Source: Syntrophaceae bacterium UBA6109 (GTDB taxonomy: Bacteria; Desulfobacterota; Syntrophia; Syntrophales; UBA6109). From it: a stretch of 25,379 bases of DNA. The stretch covers positions 1 to 25,379 of the forward strand of contig DIWJ01000033.1 of the NCBI GenBank assembly GCA_002428445.1. Reading direction: 5' to 3'. The notes beneath the pieces were generated by a model. It made no database searches. It was not told the origin of the DNA and saw only the letters and a list, made by a program, of their open reading frames with translations. The first letter of the stretch is position 1; every line of letters starts with the position of its first letter. The position numbers and the translations under genes were made by a program. Below are positions 1 to 8,079 of the stretch, piece by piece.

Positions 1-65
1 TGACACAAACATCTTGACGTTACCCGACCGGATACGATTGGCAGGTTTCTTCTTGAGGCTTTTTT

Positions 66-1049
66 TCAGCGGGAGGGCAGCGGAATCCTGCGGTCCAGTG
101 TCTTCAACCAGGATCTTTCACGGTGATCGAAGGTTCGGACAATAATGGAATCCGGGTAGAGATAGAGGGAGTTGGACCAGATCGTCTGCCGGTTCATGTT
201 GGGGGTGTGGACATTCAGCAGACGGCCTTCATAGCGGTTGACATCGTTGTGGAAGCTCGCCCGCTGAGGCGACAGGTGCAGATGGCCGGCGACCCAGAGA
301 ACAATCTGCGGATTGGAGAGAACCAGGGGGCGAATCCGCTCCTGCGGCTGGGCAAAGAAAGCGGGGTCGCCCCAGCGCGGCTCCTCCTCGAGGATCGTTC
401 CCTTCAGGGGCCCATGAAAAAAAACGATCGTCGGCCTGCCGGAATTTCCCCTCAGGGTACTTTCAAACCAGGAAAACTGTTCGTCCGAGATTTCCGTCAG
501 GTACCGTGAGGTCATGTGATCGGCGGATAAGAAAATCAGGAGATAGGGACCGAGCTGTGCCTTGTAATAGGTGTTTTCAAGTCCGAAGACATCGCGGAAT
601 TTCTTCAGCTTCTCCCTGCGGACATCCGAGGTCCCCTTCTTCCGCACCCCCGCAATCCCATAACCGCTGTAGATGTAGTCGTGATTCCCGGTAACCGGAT
701 ACAGGGGCTTCGTCAATTTTGACAACAGCGCCTTCGCCTGGGCGTATTCCCCGTCCGTCCCCATGTCGAAGCACAGGTCGCCGAGGACCGCCACAAGGTC
801 CACATCCTCCCAGGCGTTGATCTGGCGGATCGCTTCCCCCTGCCGCTCCAGGTGTTCCGCCGAGACGTGCGTATCGGCGATGACGACGATCCGGTGGTAG
901 TCGGCGGCGCAAACCGGCAGCGATAAGACAAGCGCGAGAGCGGCCAGAATGGCAGGGACGAGAACGAAGCGTCCGGCAAGGGAAAGGAACGGTTTTTCTC
1001 TTTGCATCGATCTTCGTGGAACTCCTCTTTGGAAGGGACGGCACTGCAT
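66..1049 (-). CDS. Secreted calcineurin-like metallophosphoesterase
   Basis: A 327-residue protein with the full metal-binding motif set of the calcineurin-like phosphoesterase superfamily: DTH at 59-61, GDLCFD at 90-95, GNHD at 121-124, then a lone His in FFHG and a final GHLH. These residues bind two metal ions that hydrolyse a phosphomonoester or diester; the substrate cannot be read from sequence. Residues 27-49 are strongly hydrophobic and end in VCAAD, so export to the periplasm through a signal peptide is likely. The chosen ATG has an AAAGAGG about 10 nt upstream. An internal ATG at 1007 (residue 15) would give a more usual signal-peptide length, but its GGAG lies about 14 nt away, so the start is open. 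It lies downstream of the GspE-type gene on the same strand, separated by a 263-bp gap holding a palindromic repeat, so co-transcription is uncertain. Confidence 0.88.
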   Translation of the reverse strand: MQCRPFQRGVPRRSMQREKPFLSLAGRFVLVPAILAALALVLSLPVCAADYHRIVVIADTHVSAEHLERQGEAIRQINAWEDVDLVAVLGDLCFDMGTDGEYAQAKALLSKLTKPLYPVTGNHDYIYSGYGIAGVRKKGTSDVRREKLKKFRDVFGLENTYYKAQLGPYLLIFLSADHMTSRYLTEISDEQFSWFESTLRGNSGRPTIVFFHGPLKGTILEEEPRWGDPAFFAQPQERIRPLVLSNPQIVLWVAGHLHLSPQRASFHNDVNRYEGRLLNVHTPNMNRQTIWSNSLYLYPDSIIVRTFDHRERSWLKTLDRRIPLPSR

Positions 1050-1072
1050 TCAACCGTCGCCTCTTTCCTCTT

Positions 1073-1184
1073 CAGGCTGCTCAAAAATGCCCGGATGCAA
1101 GGCCCCCGAAGTCCTGAGCCCTGAGGCGTACTGGAGGTACGTTGAAGGGCGAAGGACAAGGGAAACGCCGCAGACGGGCGTTTT
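1073..1184 (+). repeat. Dispersed palindromic repeat, copy A (right end lost)
   Basis: First of three related copies in the window (others at 7088-7211 and 21347-21471). It starts with CAGGCTGCTC followed by AAAAATGCCCG, like copy B. It has a central CGTAC-TGGAG-GTACG hairpin and runs to CGGGCGTTTT. There the expected right terminal inverted repeat stops and is replaced by an unrelated 14-bp hairpin. It lies between the 3' end of the GspE-type gene and the 5' end of the phosphoesterase gene. I do not recognise a named family; the layout resembles a MITE or REP-like element. Confidence 0.8.
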
Positions 1185-1185
1185 G

Positions 1186-1217
1186 GCAGAACTCCGAATC
1201 AGAATTCGGAGTTCTGC
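1186..1217. repeat. Perfect 14-bp inverted repeat, 4-nt loop
   Basis: GCAGAACTCCGAAT (1186-1199) is followed by CAGA and then its exact reverse complement (1204-1217). It abuts palindromic repeat copy A. It lies about 95 bp beyond the stop of the GspE-type gene and could stop transcription there, but no T-run follows on the minus strand. A typical intrinsic terminator is therefore not shown. Confidence 0.7.
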
Positions 1218-1254
1218 GATCCCCAAGGAGGCGACCGGGCTGTCATTCGCTCGT

Positions 1255-1281
1255 CCATTCCGCGGCTATGCCACGGAATGG
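1255..1281. repeat. Imperfect 11-bp inverted repeat downstream of gspE-type gene
   Basis: CCATTCCGCGG, loop CTATG, CCACGGAATGG: 10 of 11 positions pair. It starts about 30 bp past the GspE-type stop codon, in the right place for a transcription-stopping or mRNA-stabilising hairpin. No U-tract follows on the minus strand, so its function is unproven. Confidence 0.5.
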
Positions 1282-1312
1282 CGCTCGCTGTCGGATGCAA
1301 CAGCCGTCCCGG

Positions 1313-2887
1313 TTAGCGCATGCAGACGCCCAGTACCTCCGGCAGATCCGTCTCTCCCCGCAGGACCTTGACGATGCCGTCCTGGAGGAGCGTCTTCATC
1401 CCCTGGGACATCGATGCCCTGCGGAGCGCAAGCATCGGCTTGCGGCTGATGATCATGTGCTTGATCTCGTCGGTCGCCGTCAGCAGTTCGTAGACGCCAG
1501 ACATGCCGCGGTATCCCGTGTTGTTGCATTCGTCGCAGCCGCGTGGCCTATAGAGGGTAAAGCAGTCATCGAAGGCGATGCCGAGACGTGGAAAGAGTTT
1601 CTCGTCGTAGCTGTGGACAATGTCGTCGAACTCTTCCCGGCTGGGATGGTAGGCCTCCCGGCAATAGGGGCAGAGCCGGCGGACAAGTCGCTGGGCCAGG
1701 ATGCACAGGAGAGAATCGGCGAAGGCGATCGCGTCGATTCCCATGTCCAGGAGGCGGACAATCGTCTCGGGGGCATTGTTCGTATGCAGCGTGCTCATGA
1801 CGAGATGGCCCGTCGTTGAGGCCTCGATTCCCATTTTGGCCGTCTCGTAGTCCCTCATTTCGCCGACCAGAATGATGTCCGGATCGGAACGGAGGAAAGC
1901 CCGCATGGCGTTGCTGAAGTCGAAACCGATCTTGTGGTGGACCTGGACTTGCCGCAAACCTTTCTGGGTGATCTCCACGGGGTCTTCGGCCGTCCAGATC
2001 TTGACATTGGGCTTGTTGAGAACCCGCAGTGCGGCATGCGCCGTCGTTGTCTTTCCGGAACCCGTCGGTCCCACAATCAGGATGAGCCCGTAGGGTTTCC
2101 TGAGAATCTTCAGGAACTGCGACAGGTCCTCGTCGGACATGTTGAGTTCCTCCAGCGTCATGATCGATCCGCGCGTCAGGATCCGCATCACCACGTCCTC
2201 CACACCTCCGTGCGTGGGAACCGTTGCCACCCGCAACTCGATGTCGCCGAAGGCGGGAACCGTGAAACGGACTTTTCCGTCCTGCGGCAGCCTCTTTTCG
2301 GTGATGTCGAGGTTGGCCATGATCTTGATCCGTGAGACGATGGCGGCCCGATAGGCGTAGGGAAACTGCTCGTAGGGAATGCACTCCCCGTCGATCCGGA
2401 AACGCACGTCGACGTACTGGTCGATCGTTTCCGGCTCGATATGGATATCGGAAGCCCTCTTGGCGAAGGCGTCGGCGATCATGCGGTTGACGATCTGGAC
2501 GATGATGCTGTCCGATTCCGACGGCCGGTCTTCTCCGTTATTGCGCGGCACGCCGTCCTCATCCAGGTCGAAGAAATGGCCGATGATATCGACGATCTCT
2601 TCCGCCGATGCCGGCTGATAGTCGATCGCCTTCGTCTTGAGCAGGTTTTCGATCATGTCCCGCTTGAGGATGTTCTTCGGCTCGTCCAGAAGGACCGTAA
2701 TCCGCCCGTGCTCCCTTTTCAGCGGCACCCACAGCTCTCGACGCAGGTATTCGTATTTGAGGTTCTGCAGGAGCTCCGCGGGAACGGGACAGGCCGCGGC
2801 GGCTTCTGCCGCCTTTTCCAGCCGTTCGCCCCGGTCGGCCCCATCGTTCCTTCCCGAGAAATCCCGATTGGGCTTCTTGTCTTTCAT
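1313..2887 (-). CDS. GspE/PilB-family secretion or type IV pilus assembly ATPase
   Basis: A 524-residue cytoplasmic ATPase of the type II secretion / type IV pilus motor family, which powers addition of pseudopilin subunits. From the chosen start: an N-terminal GspE-like region (about 30-150), Walker A GPTGSGKT at 273-280, an Asp-box/Walker B region DIILVGEMRD at 337-346, a His box around HLVMSTLHTN at 361-370, and the tetracysteine zinc site C406, C409, C451, C454 that marks GspE/PilB against PilT. An ATG 32 codons further upstream is open, but the ATG at 2887 has AGGAG 13 nt upstream and starts a hydrophilic N-terminus, so I prefer it. No other gsp or pil gene lies in the window, so this copy is an orphan here and the partner system is unknown. 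A sigma70-like promoter lies 60 bp upstream. Confidence 0.9.
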   Translation of the reverse strand: MKDKKPNRDFSGRNDGADRGERLEKAAEAAAACPVPAELLQNLKYEYLRRELWVPLKREHGRITVLLDEPKNILKRDMIENLLKTKAIDYQPASAEEIVDIIGHFFDLDEDGVPRNNGEDRPSESDSIIVQIVNRMIADAFAKRASDIHIEPETIDQYVDVRFRIDGECIPYEQFPYAYRAAIVSRIKIMANLDITEKRLPQDGKVRFTVPAFGDIELRVATVPTHGGVEDVVMRILTRGSIMTLEELNMSDEDLSQFLKILRKPYGLILIVGPTGSGKTTTAHAALRVLNKPNVKIWTAEDPVEITQKGLRQVQVHHKIGFDFSNAMRAFLRSDPDIILVGEMRDYETAKMGIEASTTGHLVMSTLHTNNAPETIVRLLDMGIDAIAFADSLLCILAQRLVRRLCPYCREAYHPSREEFDDIVHSYDEKLFPRLGIAFDDCFTLYRPRGCDECNNTGYRGMSGVYELLTATDEIKHMIISRKPMLALRRASMSQGMKTLLQDGIVKVLRGETDLPEVLGVCMR

Positions 2888-2947
2888 ATCACCGAATCTT
2901 CTCCTGGAACTGGCGATGCCGAAAAAATGCTTCAAACGTGACGCTGA

Positions 2948-2976
2948 ACTATAGTCGGCGCAAGATGTTCTGTCAA
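2948..2976 (-). promoter_or_regulatory. Near-consensus sigma70 promoter for the GspE-type gene
   Basis: Reading the minus strand, TTGACA (2976-2971) is separated by exactly 17 nt from TATAGT (2953-2948). This predicts a start near 2941, about 55 nt before the ATG at 2887. The -35 box is half of a perfect 12-bp palindrome, TGTCAATTGACA (2971-2982). The plus-strand half has no matching -10, so the divergent kinase gene must use another promoter in the 286-bp gap. The palindrome could also be an operator; that is inference. Confidence 0.7.
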
Positions 2977-3173
2977 TTGACAATGGAATCTGAAGGCCCT
3001 CGCCCCGGGTATCATGAAGCCCACATCAAATGCTGTGCTCATGATTTTTCATATAACAGTATCCATCGGAGTGAAATCATGATATTCTCGACGCACATAA
3101 AAGTTACAGGCCCTTCTGACCGCAAATGACCGGCGTCTTAACTGTGATCCGCAACGTTGAATGAGCCGACGCC

Positions 3174-6100
3174 ATGGGATGGAACCGGCATTTCGAGAAA
3201 TTCCGATATCCGCAAAGTCTTCGGATGCGTCTTACCCTGCTGGTTACCGCCTTGGCCGTGATGGTTTTGCTGATCACGTCGGCGTTCATCAATGAGCGCG
3301 CCATCGATCTGATTGAACAGAATCCCCGGCAACAGCTCATAGCCGCCAGCCACACCCTCTCCACCACGATGACGGTGTGGCTGGAATCCCATGTCAGCGC
3401 GCTGCAGAATCTCCTGTCCCTTCCCGACATCACCTCCATGAACCCGCAGCGCCAGCGTCCCCTCCTGCAGAATTTTGCCGCCGCTTATCCCTACGTGTAT
3501 CTCGTGAGCACAACGAATCTCACCGGGATGAACGTAGCGCGCAACGACGGGGAAACGCCAAAAGATTACAGCGATCGTTACTGGTTTCTTCGAGCCCGGA
3601 GCGGAATGCCCCTGGTCTTCGAGAGCCTCATCGGCAGAACCATTGGGCGGCCTGCCCTGATTGTCTCCATGCCCATCCGCCGTTCGGGCGCCAAGATCGT
3701 CGGCGTTGGCATGTTCGCTACTGATTTGGCCCAGCTCACTGCCCAGGTCCATGCCGCGAAGCTGGGACAGACGGGCTTCGCCTACCTGGTGGATCAGCAA
3801 AACCGGGTCATTGCCCATCCTGATCCGGCCTATGCCAACGAACTGCGCGATTTAAGCGCCTATCCTCCCGTTGCAGCCCTGCGCAACGGGACAAGAGGAG
3901 AAGTGCGCTTTCAGGACAGCGCCGGCCGCCCGTGGCGGTCCTATGTACGCCAGATGGAAAACGGATGGGGCGTAGTGGTGCAGCAGCAGGAAGATGAATG
4001 GATGCTGACCCGCAGCCTCTTCCAGAAAGTTGCTCTCGGAACCATCTTTTCAGCGGTTCTTCTCCTCATGGCCGCGACATGGTGGATCGTCCATCGCTTT
4101 CTTTCGCCGATGGAAGCCCTTGCGACTTCCATTTCCCGTTCCGCCGCAACCGGGGTTATTGAAAAGACCGAGCTGGACGCGCTGAGACAGACCCTGAAGG
4201 GAATTCGCCGGAAGGATGAAGTGGGCACCTTGGCAGAGAGTTTCGACCGCATGGCGGAACGACTCCAAGAAACCCTCGCGAAGCTTGGCACGGAACTTTC
4301 GCAACACCGGCAGACCGAAGTATTTCTGCGTGAGAGCGAGGAGAAATACCGGAGCCTGGTTGACCATCTCAATATGGGCGTTTACCGGAATACCCCCGGT
4401 CCCCACGGTCGTTTCGTCCAGGCCAACCCGGCCATGATCAAGATGTTCGGCTACGACTCTCTGGAAGATTTTCTGCACCTGTCCGTCTCCGATCTCTATC
4501 AGGAGGCCGAAGACCGCGCTGCTTTTGTCCGGGACATCACCCTTCTCGGATCCGTGCGGGACAAGGATCTGGCCCTGCGAAAGAAAGACGGCAGCCCGCT
4601 GTGGGCGCGGGTCAATGCAGCGGCTTTTTACGATGCATCCGGAAAGATACAGTGGATTGACGGCGTCATTGAGGATATTACGGAACAGAAACACGCGGAG
4701 CGCGCTCTTCAGGAAAGCGAGGAGAAGTTCCGCACCCTCGTCGACAACGTCAACGTCGGCATCACTCGCGTCGATCAACAGGGGCGGGTTATCCAGGCCA
4801 ATCAGGCAATGGCCAAGATTTTCGGGTACAGAGATATCGCCGAAGCCATGGCTTCGGGCATCACCGATCGCTTCAACGACCTTCAAGAGTGGCGGCTGTT
4901 CCTTGCGGAGATGCTGCGCAACGGATTGGTGAAGGGTTGGGAAGCGACAATGAAGAAGAAGGACGGCACGCACCTGTGGATTTCCATTAACGCAACACTG
5001 CAGAGGGACGCCAAAGGTCAGATCCGCTGGATCGACAGCGTTTTCGAGGACGTCTCGGAACGCCGGAAATTGGAAGAGCAACTCGCCCAGGCCCAGAAGA
5101 TGGAGGCGATCGGGACGCTCGCCGGCGGAGTCGCCCACGATTTCAATAACATTCTTACCGCCATCATCGGTTACGGCAACCTTCTGAAACTCCGCATCAA
5201 ACCGCCGAACCCCGCAAGCGGTTACGTCGACGACATCCTGGCCGCCGCGGACCGTGCGTCGAATCTGACCCACAGCCTTCTCGCCTTCAGCCGGAAGCAG
5301 GTCTTGAGTCCCAAGACGGTGGACATCAACGCAATCGTCAGTCGCCTGGAGAAGCTGCTCTTGAGGGTCATCGGGGAGGACATCGAGTTCAAGACGATTC
5401 CGGCGGATGAACCTTTGCTGATTGTGGCCGACAGCGGGCAGATTGAGCAGGTCCTGCTGAGCCTCTCCACCAATGCGCGGGATGCCATGCCCGACGGCGG
5501 TTCTCTGATCCTGAGGGTTGATCGCGTCTTTATTCCGCAAACGCATCCCTACCTCGAACCAGGCCCCTACGCGCTCCTCTCCGTATCCGATACGGGATCA
5601 GGCATGGACGAGGCGACACAACAAAGAATTTTTGAACCCTTCTTCACCACAAAAGAACAGGGAAAGGGAACGGGCCTTGGACTTTCCATCGTGTACGGCA
5701 TCATCAAGCAGCACAATGGAGAGATCCAGGTTTACAGTGAGCCCGGCAAGGGAACGACTTTCAAAATCTATCTCAAGCTGATGGAAACAGGCGTCGACGC
5801 AGGGGTCCTTGAAACGCAAAAGACACCGCGCAGAGGAACGGAGACAATCCTCGTAGCCGAGGATGACCCAGAGGTCAGGAGACTCATGCAAAGCATTCTG
5901 GAACAGTACGGATACTCCGTCATCGAAGCGGAGAACGGAGAAGACGCGGTGGCGAAATTCGAAGCCCACCGCGATGAGGTGCGGCTTGTCATCCTCGACG
6001 TGGTCATGCCCAAGAAGAACGGCAAAGAGGCCTACGACGTCATCCGGCGGATGAATGCCGGCGTAAAGGTGCTATTTTCCAGCGGCTACACGGCTGATAT

Positions 6101-6203
6101 CATTCATAAGAAAGGCGTCCTCGACGAGGGGCTCAACTTCATTTCCAAACCCGTGACGCCGTATCATCTGCTTGAAAAGATCCGGACCATTCTTGACCGT
6201 TGA
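3174..6203 (+). CDS. Membrane-bound hybrid sensor histidine kinase (Cache-HAMP-PAS-PAS-HisKA-HATPase-REC)
   Basis: A 1009-residue two-component sensor. A first membrane segment lies at about 19-38, followed by a periplasmic dCache-type region (about 45-280), a second membrane segment at about 285-305 and HAMP (about 305-370). Two PAS domains follow (about 387-512 and 513-640), each closed by an ED(I/V)(T/S)E(Q/R) PAC-like tail. The HisKA phospho-accepting His is H655 in GGVAHDFNN. The ATPase has an N box ([13 protein letters not shown]), DTGSGMD and GKGTGLGLS. The C-terminal receiver domain has ED near EDDPEV and phospho-Asp D942 in ILDVVMP. It should sense a small extracytoplasmic ligand and pass phosphate to its own receiver domain. 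No separate DNA-binding regulator lies beside it, so its output partner is elsewhere. An in-frame TGA four codons upstream fixes ATG 3174 as the first possible start; the ribosome site is weak. Confidence 0.92.
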   Translation: MGWNRHFEKFRYPQSLRMRLTLLVTALAVMVLLITSAFINERAIDLIEQNPRQQLIAASHTLSTTMTVWLESHVSALQNLLSLPDITSMNPQRQRPLLQNFAAAYPYVYLVSTTNLTGMNVARNDGETPKDYSDRYWFLRARSGMPLVFESLIGRTIGRPALIVSMPIRRSGAKIVGVGMFATDLAQLTAQVHAAKLGQTGFAYLVDQQNRVIAHPDPAYANELRDLSAYPPVAALRNGTRGEVRFQDSAGRPWRSYVRQMENGWGVVVQQQEDEWMLTRSLFQKVALGTIFSAVLLLMAATWWIVHRFLSPMEALATSISRSAATGVIEKTELDALRQTLKGIRRKDEVGTLAESFDRMAERLQETLAKLGTELSQHRQTEVFLRESEEKYRSLVDHLNMGVYRNTPGPHGRFVQANPAMIKMFGYDSLEDFLHLSVSDLYQEAEDRAAFVRDITLLGSVRDKDLALRKKDGSPLWARVNAAAFYDASGKIQWIDGVIEDITEQKHAERALQESEEKFRTLVDNVNVGITRVDQQGRVIQANQAMAKIFGYRDIAEAMASGITDRFNDLQEWRLFLAEMLRNGLVKGWEATMKKKDGTHLWISINATLQRDAKGQIRWIDSVFEDVSERRKLEEQLAQAQKMEAIGTLAGGVAHDFNNILTAIIGYGNLLKLRIKPPNPASGYVDDILAAADRASNLTHSLLAFSRKQVLSPKTVDINAIVSRLEKLLLRVIGEDIEFKTIPADEPLLIVADSGQIEQVLLSLSTNARDAMPDGGSLILRVDRVFIPQTHPYLEPGPYALLSVSDTGSGMDEATQQRIFEPFFTTKEQGKGTGLGLSIVYGIIKQHNGEIQVYSEPGKGTTFKIYLKLMETGVDAGVLETQKTPRRGTETILVAEDDPEVRRLMQSILEQYGYSVIEAENGEDAVAKFEAHRDEVRLVILDVVMPKKNGKEAYDVIRRMNAGVKVLFSSGYTADIIHKKGVLDEGLNFISKPVTPYHLLEKIRTILDR

Positions 6204-6215
6204 GAAAAGAGCCCC

Positions 6216-6237
6216 CGGATCGCCGAGCCGCGATCCG
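6216..6237 (+). terminator. Hairpin just after the sensor kinase
   Basis: CGGATCGC, loop CGAGCC, GCGATCCG: a perfect 8-bp GC-rich stem 13 nt past the kinase stop codon. It is followed by CCTTCC rather than a clean T-run, so it is at best a weak intrinsic terminator. The position suits separation of the kinase from the UspA gene. Confidence 0.4.
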
Positions 6238-6386
6238 CCTTCCAATATCCGGCCCCGTCCCGCTGCAGCGCCTGTCTCTTTCAAGACTTACTCGTATCGA
6301 TTCGCACCGCCCCGCTCGTCAGGGTTTCCCCGGAAATGAATTCCGCTCGAATTCTGCGGATAAAAGCCTTTCGCGATAACGACGGA

Positions 6387-6407
6387 GGATATCGAAAAAA
6401 GATATCC
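6387..6407 (+). promoter_or_regulatory. 7-bp inverted repeat upstream of the UspA gene
   Basis: GGATATC, spacer GAAAAAA, GATATCC: perfect arms in an AT-rich stretch about 70 bp before the UspA start codon. It could be an operator or an mRNA hairpin. No clear sigma70 promoter was found beside it. Function is inferred only from position and symmetry. Confidence 0.35.
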
Positions 6408-6462
6408 ATTAAAGAAATTTGCAGAAAATCCGATAAATCTATCCAAATGAACCAAATTCTCT

Positions 6463-6470
6463 AAAGGAGG
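6463..6470 (+). promoter_or_regulatory. Consensus ribosome binding site deciding the UspA start
   Basis: AAAGGAGG sits 8 nt before GTG 6479. Because it physically overlaps the earlier GTG (6470-6472), that codon cannot be the start served by this site. Confidence 0.8.
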
Positions 6471-6478
6471 TGTTGGCC

Positions 6479-6925
6479 GTGTACGAAAAAGTGATGGTTC
6501 CGCTGGATGGTTCCCCGTTGGCAGAGTGTGTGCTGGATCATGTGAAATCTCTTGCTGCGATCGGTCAGATCAATCAACTCCTGCTTCTCGGTGTCGTGGA
6601 AACACCTCCCGATTGGGCAAAAGAGGGGCCTGACTTCGATTCATTCCAGGATGCCGGTGTCGCAGAGAAGAAAACCTACCTCACCAAGGTCAAGGATGAA
6701 CTGGTTCGGGAGGGCATCTCCAATGTCTCCATCATGGTCCTTGTGGGGAAACCGGCGGACTTGATCACGGAGTCGGCACAAAGGGAGGGGGTCGTCCTCA
6801 TCGCCATTGCCACCCATGGAAGGACGGGCCTCGGCAAATGGATGCTGGGAAGCGTGGCATACAAGGTCATGCGCTACTCCCAGGTCCCCGTCTTCATGGT
6901 CAGACCGGACAGCTGCCGCAACTAG
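6479..6925 (+). CDS. UspA-family universal stress protein
   Basis: A single-domain, 148-residue Usp protein. The N-terminal beta strand and Asp (KVMVPLDGS) and the C-terminal nucleotide loop are clear: ATHG, nine residues, then GS, ending VPVFMVRP. This is the ATP-binding Usp pattern G-2x-G-9x-G(S/T), with the first Gly replaced by Ala, so ATP binding is likely but not certain. Such small cytoplasmic proteins help cells survive starvation or other stress. GTG (6470) and TTG (6473) are open further upstream, but a consensus AAAGGAGG at 6463-6470 overlaps the first of them and sits 8 nt before the GTG at 6479, so I place the start there. It is apparently monocistronic, 275 bp after the sensor kinase. 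Confidence 0.92.
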   Translation: MYEKVMVPLDGSPLAECVLDHVKSLAAIGQINQLLLLGVVETPPDWAKEGPDFDSFQDAGVAEKKTYLTKVKDELVREGISNVSIMVLVGKPADLITESAQREGVVLIAIATHGRTGLGKWMLGSVAYKVMRYSQVPVFMVRPDSCRN

Positions 6926-7265
6926 CTCCTTTCGCCTCTGACGGCGAGATCCATCCGATTCCCTGCTCCGGTTGCGGAGAAGGTCTTGGGTCGCGGGCGA
7001 CGGGTGATCCATGCTTTTCAAGGGTGCGAACAGGGGAAGGAACGAGGATTCCGGAGAGCAGGCGATCCGACAGCGCTGTTCCATTGACAGGCGGTTCAAA
7101 AATGCCCGGATGCAAGGCTCCCGATATCCTAAGCCGTGAGTCGTACTGGGATGTACGTCGAACGGCGAAGGATGAGGGGAACGCAGCAGACGGGTGTTTT
7201 TCAACAGCCTGCCGGTCAGCGGAATCCTCGGCGGATGTCCCGGTACCGCAGACATGCGGCCGGTT
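6926..7265. other. 340-bp gap between convergent genes
   Basis: No gene is recognised. The right half holds palindromic repeat copy B (7088-7211). The left part has only a short CTCCG-GTTG-CGGAG stem near 6967 and an imperfect inverted pair (CCTGCTCCGG-like near 6963, CCGGAGAGCAGG at about 7052-7063). Because the UspA gene and the lipoprotein gene converge here, these structures could end transcription from both sides. Confidence 0.5.
7088..7211 (+). repeat. Dispersed palindromic repeat, copy B (best preserved)
   Basis: A 124-bp element bounded by imperfect 21-bp terminal inverted repeats: it begins CAGGCGGTTC and ends AACAGCCTG, with 17 of 21 positions matching. The centre is CGTAC (7142-7146), TGGGAT, GTACG (7153-7157). 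The two whole arms can be aligned as inverted copies of each other, so the element could fold into one long imperfect hairpin. No target-site duplication was evident. Copies A and C share the same order of blocks. Confidence 0.85.
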
Positions 7266-7943
7266 TCACTTATTGAGAGGCTCAAAACCCCTTCTCAACT
7301 CCTCGACAGCGGGATTTCCCCTGCCGATGCTGACGCTGACCTGTTTGCCGGTATCGCGGCCGAAATACCTGAACGCAACGACGAGCAGGTAGTCGACGTC
7401 GGACCTCAGGTCGGATGATGGGTCCATGCTGAGTGTTTCTCCCATCCAGACGACGTTGTCATTCCGGCCGCCCGCCGTCCCTGCAGCTTCCGTAACCTTC
7501 AAGGTCAGTTGCTTCGTGTATTCCACGCTGACCATCGGAATGACGGAGGCGGCGCCCGGCGTCATGACGGCCTGTGTCGCCACACCGCCTTTCCCGTCCG
7601 ATACGGTGATGATCTGGGTCTGCGGCGGACCGTAGGAGGTGACGGCCCTGCTCCCGAGTCCTGAGGCTATGCCGTAGCCGTAGTAGAGCAGATAGCGCGC
7701 CTTATCCGGGGTGTCCACGCGATAGCCCTCTTTGACAAGCAATCGTTCGATCTTTGCCTTGACTTCCCTGTCGAAAATGGGATTAGAGGCCGCTGCATTT
7801 TCCAGGACGGCAAAGGCCGCCCCGTTCGGCAGCACCGCGATGCCTGCGGAACGATCCAGAAATCCCGTCGTCCGTACGTCCAAAGCACAACCGGCAAGAA
7901 AAACGACCAGAAGAACAAACAGGAGCGCTTTCTTGGCGTTCAT
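7266..7943 (-). CDS. Predicted lipoprotein, DUF4136-like
   Basis: A 225-residue protein with a lipoprotein signal peptide: MNAKKAL, a hydrophobic core, then lipobox LAGC with Cys19, so it is probably anchored in the outer or inner membrane facing the periplasm. The remainder (a region with FDREVKAKIERLLVKEGYRV, then a strand-rich part with LLYYGYGI and YLLVVAFRYF) recalls DUF4136-type lipoproteins: a short alpha region that takes a fully variable residue and a solvent-facing sheet. This is a weak assignment and no function is known. The ATG at 7943 has GGAGG 7 nt upstream, which settles the start against an ATG 19 codons earlier. The gene has its own promoter directly upstream and converges on the UspA gene, so it looks like a single-gene unit. 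Confidence 0.75.
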   Translation of the reverse strand: MNAKKALLFVLLVVFLAGCALDVRTTGFLDRSAGIAVLPNGAAFAVLENAAASNPIFDREVKAKIERLLVKEGYRVDTPDKARYLLYYGYGIASGLGSRAVTSYGPPQTQIITVSDGKGGVATQAVMTPGAASVIPMVSVEYTKQLTLKVTEAAGTAGGRNDNVVWMGETLSMDPSSDLRSDVDYLLVVAFRYFGRDTGKQVSVSIGRGNPAVEELRRGFEPLNK

Positions 7944-7989
7944 GATCCTTCCTCCGCACGAAATACTGTGAAGATCGATCTCTGTTCCT

Positions 7990-8017
7990 ATTATAGGCAC
8001 CGATTCCCTTTGCGCAA
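7990..8017 (-). promoter_or_regulatory. Sigma70-like promoter for the lipoprotein gene
   Basis: On the minus strand TTGCGC (8017-8012), a 16-nt spacer, then a perfect TATAAT (7995-7990). A start near 7983 gives a 5' leader of about 40 nt before the GGAGG site and ATG at 7943. The -10 box lies inside the palindrome CCTATTATAGG. It sits between the end of arnD and the lipoprotein gene, so the latter need not depend on arn transcription. Confidence 0.7.
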
Positions 8018-8079
8018 CGGGAGGCCGCGGCGCGCCGGGGAATCGGGATCATGGACGTCAGGGAAGCCGCTGGCGACGC

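Noticed and set aside
1..65. Minus-strand open stretch after the phosphoesterase, reading a Lys/Arg-rich peptide to the window edge
   Set aside because: Too short, with no clear start codon or ribosome site and no recognised domain; it may be a gene start cut by the edge but cannot be supported.
4050..5546. 498-codon minus-strand open frame within the sensor kinase
   Set aside because: The opposite strand carries two PAS domains and HisKA/ATPase motifs with conserved spacing; the antisense reading has none.
6204..6478. Possible sigma70 promoter TTGCAG near 6420 for the UspA gene
   Set aside because: No TATAAT-like hexamer at 16-18 nt spacing; AT-rich composition alone is not enough.
7088..7211. 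Target-site duplication flanking palindromic repeat copy B
   Set aside because: Flanks TTGA and CCGG do not match, so recent transposition is not supported by duplication.
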